A stretch of 64,000 bases of DNA from Aptenodytes patagonicus. Lineage: Eukaryota; Chordata; Aves; Sphenisciformes; Spheniscidae. The notes beneath the pieces are model-generated. The model was not told the origin of the DNA. It saw nothing but the letters and a program-made list of their open reading frames with translations, and did not search any database. This document shows, one piece after another, positions 51,601 to 59,549 of the stretch. The DNA lies in the NCBI RefSeq assembly GCF_965638725.1, contig NC_134954.1, forward strand, positions 5,451,001 through 5,515,000, read 5' to 3'. A program made the translations under genes and the position numbers. Every line of letters starts with the position of its first letter. The first letter of the stretch is position 1.

Positions 51601-52527
51601 TAATCACTAGATGTGCTTCTTTTTCTAGGCATATTGACTTGCTAAGTAATACAACTCTTTTCTATATTTTTTTAAAGATATGTTTCAACCCTAAAGGCAA
51701 TCGTGTCCTAACAGCCAGCTCTGATAAAACAGCTCGACTCTGGGATGCTGCTACTGGAGACTGCCTTCAGATATTAGAGGGTCACACTGATGAGATATTC
51801 TCCTGCGCTTTCAATTACAAAGGCGATATAATCATTACAGGTAACTAATATATTCCAGTTTTTTTTTTTCTTTTTTTGAGACACATTTTAAATCTTGTTA
51901 TGGTAAAAAAAAATTTAGAGTCCGAAAAGCGTCCTGGGGCCATATCCCAAATGCAGGTACCAGCAGTGACTTAAAATACAATCAAAAAAAGCTAGAAACT
52001 CACTTTGGAACTGAGGCTTAAGTGAATACGGCCATGAACAAATTCATATAAAGGCATGGGCATACACCCTAGCATCTGTCCTATGGGCATGTACTAGCCC
52101 CAGACCAGTGACTAAGCCATTTTCTCACAACGTATTGCAGTGAGGGAGGTCTGGACGAGCAAAATGCAAAGCTTTTTAGATGGGAACACACCTTTTGTGT
52201 ATTTGGCACTGCATTCTGTCACGTCAGGCAAAAAATCACGGGAGTGGGAAACGTGAACAGAGTATTTGTGATCGCTTCGATCTTTTGAGTGAACTGCCAA
52301 AATGTGGGATGCAGGATGATCTCAGCTAAAAATATTGCTGTAGGTCCTGCTGTCTCTTCCTAGTCACGGACAGAAAAATATTTCTCTGGCTCCTCGGCAT
52401 TCCAGGTAGATTTTTGATGTAGGTGCTAACAAAAATGGGTAAGTTGTGCAATACAGCTAAATGATTGCCTCACGATGTGTTTTTATTACTAGGGAGCAAG
52501 GATAACACCTGTAGAATATGGCAGTGA
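30630..52527 (+). CDS. DAW1: Dynein assembly factor with WD repeats 1 (ODA16/WDR69), complete, 13 exons
   Basis: Adaptor that couples preassembled outer dynein arms to intraflagellar transport (IFT46 in the green-alga homologue ODA16), needed for motile cilia. Thirteen coding exons total 1248 nt, giving 415 aa plus stop, the human DAW1 length. Every junction is GT-AG with consistent phase. The N-terminus [14 protein letters not shown] and the following residues, about 1-86, form the non-WD domain ([19 protein letters not shown]). Residues about 90-415 hold eight WD units, with end motifs KVWD, KLWS, KLWD, AVWD, LWNA, VYNA, RLWD and a final RIWQ. The strands show the family's TGSxDxT and GHxxEI signatures. 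The ATG is the only one giving the conserved N-terminus and lies in a CpG island. Long introns carry a CR1 and other repeats. No frameshift or stop was seen. Confidence 0.98.
31957..32029 (+). CDS. DAW1: DAW1 exon 2
   Basis: Follows ttttttttaaag; donor ga|gtaagt. Encodes [20 protein letters not shown] onwards, part of the N-terminal domain. Confidence 0.93.
33126..33465 (-). mobile_element. CR1 LINE fragment in DAW1 intron 2
   Basis: In + orientation it begins cacagaatcagag (reversed CR1 3' end) and continues ggttggaagggacat, agatggagactccacaacct, tttgaccaccctcacagc and aaaagtctggctccctct. It is divergent, with a T-rich insertion near 33345, and has no coding capacity. Confidence 0.9.
34730..34874 (+). 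CDS. DAW1: DAW1 exon 3
   Basis: Follows cacaattag; donor aag|gtcaga (phase 0). Encodes the helical N-terminal segment with [15 protein letters not shown] and [11 protein letters not shown], ending FYLFK. Confidence 0.95.
38151..38209 (+). CDS. DAW1: DAW1 exon 4
   Basis: Follows ttctatttcag. Encodes [19 protein letters not shown], the first strand of WD repeat 1; donor cg|gtaagt. Confidence 0.95.
38877..38999 (+). CDS. DAW1: DAW1 exon 5
   Basis: Follows tttgctttag. Encodes [20 protein letters not shown] and the next GH strand; this closes WD repeat 1 and begins repeat 2. Donor gg|gtaact. Confidence 0.96.
40664..40763 (+). CDS. DAW1: DAW1 exon 6
   Basis: Follows ttccatttag. Encodes [16 protein letters not shown] and FRGHSAEI; donor ata|gtgagt (phase 0). 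Confidence 0.96.
41935..41968 (+). repeat. Interrupted A tract in DAW1 intron 6
   Basis: Two A runs are separated by gt. Possibly the tail of an unrecognised retroposed sequence, or slippage alone. Confidence 0.85.
42166..42880 (+). mobile_element. Possible solo LTR of an endogenous retrovirus
   Basis: A segment unlike the surrounding AT-rich intron starts tgttgtgggaatgccc. It carries a promoter-like agtataaaagaatc (TATAAAAG near 42409), then a GC-richer stretch with CpGs, and an ATTAAA polyadenylation-like hexamer near 42858. That order (TG start, TATA, R/U5-like part, polyA signal) fits an old LTR in sense with DAW1. No internal viral genes are present, and neither the 3' CA end nor a target duplication could be fixed. 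Confidence 0.35.
43378..43485 (+). CDS. DAW1: DAW1 exon 7
   Basis: Follows cttgctacag. Encodes [20 protein letters not shown] and [11 protein letters not shown]; donor agt|gtatgt (phase 0). Confidence 0.96.
44534..44640 (+). CDS. DAW1: DAW1 exon 8
   Basis: Follows ttctctcag. Encodes [20 protein letters not shown] and [13 protein letters not shown]; donor ag|gtacta. Confidence 0.96.
46222..46250 (+). repeat. (AAAC)n microsatellite, DAW1 intron 8
   Basis: About six AAAC units in an AT-rich intron. Confidence 0.9.
47908..48010 (+). CDS. DAW1: DAW1 exon 9
   Basis: Follows tttttgtag. Encodes [20 protein letters not shown] and [10 protein letters not shown]; donor atg|gtaaga (phase 0). Confidence 0.96.
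48411..48525 (+). CDS. DAW1: DAW1 exon 10
   Basis: Follows tctatgcag. Encodes [20 protein letters not shown] and [15 protein letters not shown]; donor g|gtaagt. Confidence 0.96.
49583..49659 (+). CDS. DAW1: DAW1 exon 11
   Basis: Follows accacaacag. Encodes [20 protein letters not shown] and GEISK; the blade's terminal motif is degenerate (VYNA instead of WD). Donor aag|gtaagt. Confidence 0.95.
50525..50570 (+). repeat. Perfect 23-bp tandem duplication, DAW1 intron 11
   Basis: Two identical head-to-tail copies of a 23-bp unit beginning tgtactttgctggaag. The identity suggests a recent event. Confidence 0.9.
51678..51840 (+). CDS. DAW1: DAW1 exon 12
   Basis: Follows ttttttaaag. Encodes [40 protein letters not shown] and [10 protein letters not shown]; donor g|gtaact. 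Confidence 0.96.
52493..52527 (+). CDS. DAW1: DAW1 exon 13 and stop
   Basis: Follows tttattactag. Encodes [10 protein letters not shown] and TGA, the last strand that closes the propeller. Confidence 0.95.
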
Positions 52528-52583
52528 CTGAAGACAAGGAAAGACCCAGTTTGTTATATGCCTACTTCATGAGTTTCATAGTC

Positions 52584-52589
52584 AATAAA
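52584..52589 (+). terminator. DAW1 polyadenylation signal
   Basis: AATAAA 57 nt after the DAW1 stop, inside gtcaataaactcaatc. It implies a very short 3' UTR of about 75-85 nt. Confidence 0.8.
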
Positions 52590-52703
52590 CTCAATCTTTC
52601 AGATCTGTTTCCTTTTACCCTCTTTGTTCAGCTTCAGCTTTGCTGAAGTAGAGAAGTTACCTAGATTTTGATAGGTTTGACTTTGCTGATGTCTGGTAGA
52701 TAT

Positions 52704-53030
52704 GGAATCATAGAATCACAAGATAGGAGAAGTTGGAAAGGACCTCTCGAGATCGCCTAGTACAACACCCCTGCTCAAAGCAGTGTCGACTAAGCAGGCT
52801 GCCCAGGACCACGTCCAGCCGGTTTTGAATATCTCCAAGGATGGAGACTCCACAGTTTCTCTGGGCAACCTGCTCAGTGTTCGATCACTCTCACAGTGAA
52901 AAACAGTTTGTTTTTTTCTTATTTTTAAATGGAATGTTTTCTTGTATTTCAATTTGTGTATGTTGGCTCTTCACTGGATACTGCTGAGAAGAGTCTGGCT
53001 CTGTTACCTCAGTCACCTGAGAGAAATCGT
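52704..53030 (-). mobile_element. CR1 LINE fragment downstream of DAW1
   Basis: Begins ggaatcatagaatcac (reversed CR1 terminus), then aggacctctcgagatcg, ggatggagactccacagttt, gggcaacctgctcagtg and gagaagagtctggctctg. It is less diverged than the intron 2 copy and only about 110 bp beyond the DAW1 polyA signal. Confidence 0.93.
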
Positions 53031-53060
53031 GTTTAGTGTGAATGAATCCAGTAGCATGGC

Positions 53061-56000
53061 CCCATTTCTTTGCATGTCATTTTTTCCTTGTAACCCTTTT
53101 AATAAAAAATAGCATTATGATACTCTCAAGTGTGAAAGGGGTGTTGTTATGCACCTGCTTTGAGTACTTTTGTATTAATTTTTTTTGTTGTGTAATAAAG
53201 TATTGAGTTAAAATGCCAGTTTCGCTACTTGTAATGCAGTGCCCCACTTGACATTTCTGGGGAAAACCAGCAACCATTTGTGAACTGCATTGCTATTAAC
53301 TACTGCATGCATGCTGTAGTTAAACTCCCAGTCACCCCCTTTCATGCTTGCCCACATCTTTCCATTCATCCCACTCCTTTCTGCTCAGCTCTCATTCTTT
53401 TGTTTTCATCTGAGGTAAAAATAATAATGTGGGTGGTGACTCCAGCTCTGAGTCCTGGCCCAAAGATTATGGCCAGCATGAAGAAACTCTGCACGCCAAA
53501 GATTTGGGGCCGAGGATCATGACATAAACTGAGAAGTGGATGAGGAACTCCTGCAAGTCATTTACCACCGTACAATGAACTCTAACCCAGGTTTACCTCT
53601 TGCCAGCAATCACCAACAGGCTTCGCCTGTGCAGAGCTCGCCCCACCTCCTAGCAGGGCACCTGAAACTGCAGTTGCTCTTTGCAGGGGAGTAGGGAAGG
53701 AGCAGAACCGACTGGTCTCTTCCAGCAGCCTTGGAAGAAGGATGAAGAGGCAATAGAGGGTAGGATCGAACAAAGTATGTGTGGTGACCGGAGACAAAAG
53801 GAAGAAAGGAAGTGCGCAGCAGAGGATGAACTTGAAGGTATTTTGTTTTTATTGTATATCTCTGGGTGGTTATGGGCTTGACTTCAATATGTTGTTAACT
53901 TTAATAGGAAGTTGCTAATGCTGATGCGTTCTGACTATCTCCGCGTGCTTGCCAGCATCCTTGTGTGTAAGTGAAGAAACAAAAGTGCCTGTCATCACTT
54001 GGCAAATATCCTGGTTGTTTCAAGTAGTGTTGTGTTGTGGGAGAACTAATGCAGATCATTTGAAATTAAACCTTCACCAGTAGGCAAAGTGGCTGATGTT
54101 AAGGTTACGGTAATGCTTGTGGTGTTTCCTGTTGTCTTGTGCAAAAGCCTTGTGATATCAAGAGTGTTTCGGTAATCCGGAACTGAAAGGGGCAGGAAGG
54201 GCAATGCAGTTCTGTGTTACTTTAGACTTGCCCTGTGTCCCCAGATCAGTTTGCACCTGCACTTACAGGTGTGACATGGGGGATTTCCAGCTGACAAAAA
54301 TGGAGGAAAATTAGCGTAATGAAGTGTGTACAAATACTGCTACATAGTTAAAAACTGAAATTTGACTTGCTGTGTAACCATCACAAAGTAAAACAATTCT
54401 TTGGACTGCAATTAGGAAGTAGATGGGTTTTTTCCCCCTCAATCTTTCACGTTGGGTTATTTTCTGTTGCCTTTTCCTTTATGATTTTTCTCCTACACTA
54501 TGCAAGCGATTCAGTGAGTCAAACATCTGTAGTAGCTTTTGGCTTCGAGCTCTTGTCCTATTTTTATGCGAAACTGTGAGTGAGCTGAGGTTTCATAGAC
54601 TAAGCATTGGACTGGGAGACCATCTGGGCTCTATTTCTGACTCTCCCTAGATCCACTGAGTGCGTAGCGTTGCTTTTCAGGCTACGTTATCCAGGTTTCC
54701 TGCTCAAATGTGAAATACTTTCGCACCTGGTGTGATTCACAGCACTGCTGAAAAGTGTGCTAACTTGGCACCTCGTAAGAACTTCAGTAGTGCTCTAGGT
54801 ACCATCATGCGAATGCTTTGATGTTAGGCTCTCTGCAACTTGGTTTACCCATATGTAGATTTAAGAAATTATGGAGATATACGTTAGGAGGGCATTGTAT
54901 AGATGTATCATCCTGAAACCATTCTGTGTCTCTGGCAGCAGCTTGATCCCTTTCTCCAATTCCGCTGCAGTCCCTGCAACCAGGATAGCACGCGTGCGCT
55001 CTAACTCCATTGTCCGGTGCCTTTTTAATCTTATCAAAACATTTGGCTCCTACGTACCTTCCACTCCCCAAGCTGCCACTGTAAGCACTGGGTGGTTGGA
55101 GTGGGATGTGGCTTTCAACGTTACCCTGAAATGCTGGCAAACTCGATTCACTGTGACCTTATTGAAAAGGATTACCTCGGGAGACTCCTGAAGCGTGCTT
55201 TAGTAAGTACTCTCACAGTGGAAATCGGATTTGCTGTATTGTTTCTGTCCTTTAGACCTCTGAATCCTTCCAGTATATACCTCTGTGAATGTACAAGTTT
55301 GTTTTTCTGGGAAGGAAGCCCTTAGCTTGTACTGTGTAACTTCCCCGGGACAGAACATGCATTTTACAAGACAAGGACGAGGATTTCCATCTAAGCATAC
55401 GATGGGTACTTGGACTCTTTGTGTGTCTCTTGAGATTCAAATTATTTTCTGAATAGGTGAGGATAATAACTCACACCCACTCATGTTTTAAAAGTGGCAT
55501 TTGGTGAGAATTTCTTTTTCGGCTCCTTCCGTGTGATCACTTGCATTTCCCGGGTAGTTAATGAAAGGATATGAAATATATCCTGCTTGGTTATATTTTC
55601 CAGTTTGCTGCACTTTACTGTCTACTTTTCAGCTGAACCTGGGAGGAGGGCACAGTATCCATCAGCCAGACCTGTCTTCACTGCAAATTGTTTTAATTAG
55701 CTTGATGGTCCAGCTGTCTAATTTAACTGTCTGTCCTGCTAAATGCTGTACAGCTGCAAGTTGCTTTCTGAGGGCCTGTTCCTCGTGGTGACTGCCTTTA
55801 GGGTGGGTTTGAAAAATTGAAGTAGTGGCGTTACGAGTCCGCTCGTACTTAGCAACGGCTTAGGAATGGCTCTGGCTTGAATTGAAGTTCTTAAATTGGC
55901 TAGTATGGATGTGCTTTCCTTCTCAGCTGGAATCTGTGTTATTTATTAAGTAGCTCACGTGGGCTCTTTATTTCAATGGAGTGGTGGGGTTTTTTTTCCC

Positions 56001-57430
56001 TGACATTTTGAAAGTCAGAGTGCAGGATTCATGGTGACGTTCCTATGCTCGTCTGTCACGCAGCTCTGCATGAAACTGGATGAGAGAAACAGTAAAATTG
56101 GCCTCTCCAGAAAAGTTACCTGCTGAATTTAATAGGATAACTGTAAGCAGGTGACCATTTTTATCATAGACCACAATAAAATGGTTAATTTACTTGAAGA
56201 GACTATGAAAATCTTGTGTTCTGACAAAATGGAGGAAGATTATAGTTTTTCAACTTCTAATGGTCCCAACGTTAAAAGCACCCTCAACAAAACCAAGCTA
56301 AAAATGAAGGTTTTAAGCACTTGTTTTCCAATAGGTGATTCTCCTGTGTTTGAATTAACGTCTCTACAGGCCAAATTCCGCTCTCCATGAGGCGGGTGGT
56401 GGAGTCCAGCCCAGGGTGGAAGGCACCTTTCCCTGACGCAGAGGAAGAAGGTGCGCGGGGCAGCCCTGGCTGGGACCAGCGCTGCAGCAGGTGCTGAGGC
56501 AAACGTCTGCTGCTCCCGTGGGTGGCCTCTGACGGCCGGGGCCTCTCCTGCGGCTCGTGGGGTTGGTCTTATTTAGTAAACTGTGGTGCATCTCTTTCAA
56601 GTACTTATCCAGCTCCCACTTGAACCTGTGTACAAGTTTTGCATCCTCTCTTTTTGTTTGCTTTGAGTCTGGCTCCTACGAGTTTCGTTTGTTGGGTCCT
56701 AGCTTTTGTATTGGGAAAGACAGTGAGCTGCCACCCTCCCCACACCCTCAGGATATTAACCACCTGCATCGCGCTCATGTATACAGAGAGGCTGAACGGC
56801 ACGTAGTTTACCCTGAGATTTTTTTTACCTAAAATTGTATGTGGTATGGAGTTCTCATTTACGTGTAATTAAAGTTGACTTTAATTTTTTTCAGCCTTTT
56901 TTTAATGGTGGACAAGTCCTGTTCTGATTCACTCAGCTAAGTGTTGGTTTCCTTTTCTGTTTAGCAGTAGAAATAGCTTTATTTCTACTCAGGCAGGGGG
57001 GCAGTAAATAGCTGTGCAAACTTAAACAGGCAGAAGAAACTCCTGAACTTCTGTCTCCCCACCCCCCTGCCCGCTTCTGCAGGTACTGAAAGCAGCTGGA
57101 GTGAGAGACTTGGTATGTTGGGAGTTACTCGGGGGTTAATTCTTGGCAACGAACATGTAATTTCTCTTTATTTCGCTGTGGTACTAAGAACGTTACGATT
57201 AGCTTTGTATCACTTGAATGAATTGTGGAACCTGAGTAAAGCCATAGCTTGGGTACTGAGGTAAGACCTGGAGCTTGCTCCAGGTTAGGGCCACGGGTCA
57301 GATTTTTTCATTCGGAAGCAGAGCTTTGGGAAGGTACAGGGGTGGCAGGCAAACACGATTTAATAGGTCAAAAAACCCACAGCACGTTCGTGAACTTTTT
57401 AGGAAGGCAAAGAGCACACACGTTGTAACA
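53061..57430. other. Intergenic sequence between DAW1 and SPHKAP
   Basis: The two genes converge here. No supported coding exon. A GC-rich pocket at about 56380-56560 and a MIR-like SINE stand out. Frames such as 54871-55191 (+) have no recognisable domain and overlap an equally long frame on the other strand. Confidence 0.5.
54590..54665 (+). mobile_element. MIR-type SINE relic
   Basis: gcattggactgggagacc, tctgggctctatttctgact and ccactgagtgcgt follow the MIR-family order (ggactgggagtcagaagacc, ctgggttctattcctggctc, ccactgactcgctgtg), from memory. It is ancient and fragmentary. Confidence 0.5.
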
Positions 57431-57434
57431 CAAA

Positions 57435-59405
57435 TTTATTTCCGAATAAATTGCAACATGAAGAACTACTGTACAGAGAAACTGCATCACACTGTTACAA
57501 CTCTGTCATGATATTTGTGCTTTGTAGGATAAGTAAACATTTATTCTATCACAGCAAAAAATTGTATACTGACAACTAACTGTATTTGGTTTAAAAATAA
57601 ATACACTTTCCCATTTATGAACTCGAACAAAGCGCTTTAAGTCTATAATACTTGGTACTTCTTACTAACTTCCAGCCTCAGAAATGCTGAGCGTTCGGAG
57701 TTGCCGCTCACGTTGGTGGGAGTTACGGGTGTTCAGCAGCTCTTAGGAGCAGGCTCAGTGACTGCACGGTTAGGCCCAGCGCACGCAATCAATTGACCTT
57801 TATCTTGACAGTAAAGCGACCTTCGCTGTTCTGTGTCTGCTGCAGAGTAGATGTAGGATTACTCATCTCGTTTAATGTTCCACGTTAGGTTTTGATTCGC
57901 TAACAATTTGTATTTCGTAACAAATGAGCGAGGCAATCATGCAAGTTTAGGAATGGTTTTAAAGATAAAATTGAGAATATGGCTCTTTTTCATAAGTTAT
58001 TTAAAACTACTTCAAAATTTTCAAAAATATTTAGTGCAAAAGGATAGGGTTTTTTTTTTTCCAAGAAATATTACAGAAGCATATACTGTTATATGGAAAA
58101 TAAAACATCTCAAATATTTTATTGGGAAAAGCAGGCAGGTTTTCCATTACGCAATTTGGGTAGGGAGAGATGGAAGATAACTATTTTCAAAGAAACAAAT
58201 CGCAGAAGAGCTGTGATAAGCTGAATTTACCTTTTAAATTCAAAACCAATCTCTTTGGCAGAGTCGAGAGAACGTATCATTAAGTGCATGACACGAACAG
58301 ATCATCTCAACAAGGCGATACCATGGTATATCTTATCAAACAGTTATAGAAACGTCATAGTAATGTGAACGACCACATGTAGTCCAAACACTCGTATCCA
58401 AAATGAACAAGTATGTCTGCTGAAATTTTAATAATCATTTTGCGTTCTTGTAGGTTACAAAAATTAACATTTAAGATTTTAATGATGAGATGGTACTCTC
58501 TTCAGATATGCGTTTCTTCACCTTATTAACAATTTATTTGATTAAACTAAAATTAAAATAGTATTTTTTTTTTTCACCGCTTTTAACTGATACGTAGCAT
58601 GTTACATCGTGCTTCAAACAGGAGCACGGTAGGTAACAAATGTACTATCACGACTCCCCCTTCCCGGGTAGGGACCCTGAGGCACAGAGGTGAAATGACT
58701 CGCCCGAGGCCAGGCGGCAGGTCTCTGGTGGGACGGGGCTTAGAAACCTGCTGCCCTGGCTCGCAGAGCTGTGTTCGGGGATATACCAGGTGTAGCGATG
58801 CCGAACTGCACTGCCTCCGGGTGGAAAGGAATGAGTTTCTTAAGGGCGATAACGGAGAGTCTAGATTTTATTTCCTTGAGAAGAAGACAGGGATGGGGAA
58901 CAGCCACGGAAGAGAAATAATCGCGTGGAAAGAAAGTAAAATGTGTTTTCAGCAGCTTTTTATTGTGTTGTCTAACTGCAAAGTTCCTAAGTGTTCCAAA
59001 GTTTCTACCCCTTAGCAGGGGTATTGGTGTTTTAAAATGGAAAGTTAGTGTACTATCCCATTTTAGCTGATTGATTTAATCAAATTGATGAAAATGGAAC
59101 ATATTGGATACTTAATTAAGCCTTTACCGTGTAGTCCATTAATTCAGAAGGCTAAAAATCCATCCCCTCCCAGTACAGCACCTCCTGTAGCACAATACGT
59201 CGAGAGTCCCTCGCGACACGGAAAGATAGAATACACCTTGGTTCACTTTGCTCCTTGTTCGGTTGTGGAAGGGGCACGTGCTGTTTCTGTAGAGTTTGTA
59301 TATCTTTGCTCACTTTATTCAGTGATGCTCGGAAATCGGAGCGTTACACAAACCACTGCTTATTTAAACTGGAATAAAACAGAAACGCTGCAGAGGCGAA
59401 CTTTC
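57435..59405 (-). other. SPHKAP: Probable SPHKAP 3' UTR region
   Basis: Sequence downstream of the SPHKAP stop on the - strand. Reversed AATAAA hexamers lie at 58959-58964, 58867-58872, 58533-58538, 58118-58123 and 57435-57440, so several 3' ends are possible and the true one cannot be chosen from sequence. No further coding exon is expected past the conserved C-terminus. Confidence 0.45.
58640..58790 (+). mobile_element. MIR SINE in SPHKAP 3' region
   Basis: ctgaggcacagaggtgaaat, gactcgcccgagg, gcggcaggtctctggtgggac and gcttagaaacctgctgccct closely follow the MIR core and 3' part (aactgaggcacagagaggtt, gtgacttgcccaaggtcaca). It lies antisense to SPHKAP and is unusually GC-rich and readable for so old an element. 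It also creates an artefactual 138-codon + frame. Confidence 0.72.
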
Positions 59406-59549
59406 CTAACCCAATTCGAGAAGCCAGTCGAACAGGCTTGGCGTCATCTCTCTGCCTTCCTCGCTGAGCTTGCAGTACTGCACCACGGCATGGAAGATAT
59501 CCCCCACTTTCCAGGACTTCCGTTGAACTAATTGCACAACATCTAAAAA
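59406..59549 (-). CDS. SPHKAP: SPHKAP last coding exon
   Basis: Acceptor ttttttatttag; 47 residues plus TAG. Contains KSWKVGDIFHAVVQYCK and ends SLFDWLLELG, the conserved terminus. Confidence 0.95.
   Translation of the reverse strand, partial: FLDVVQLVQRKSWKVGDIFHAVVQYCKLSEEGREMTPSLFDWLLELG

Noticed and set aside
58599-59015. 138-codon + strand open frame
   Set aside because: Largely made of the GC-rich MIR SINE and opposite to the SPHKAP 3' region; no protein similarity recognised.
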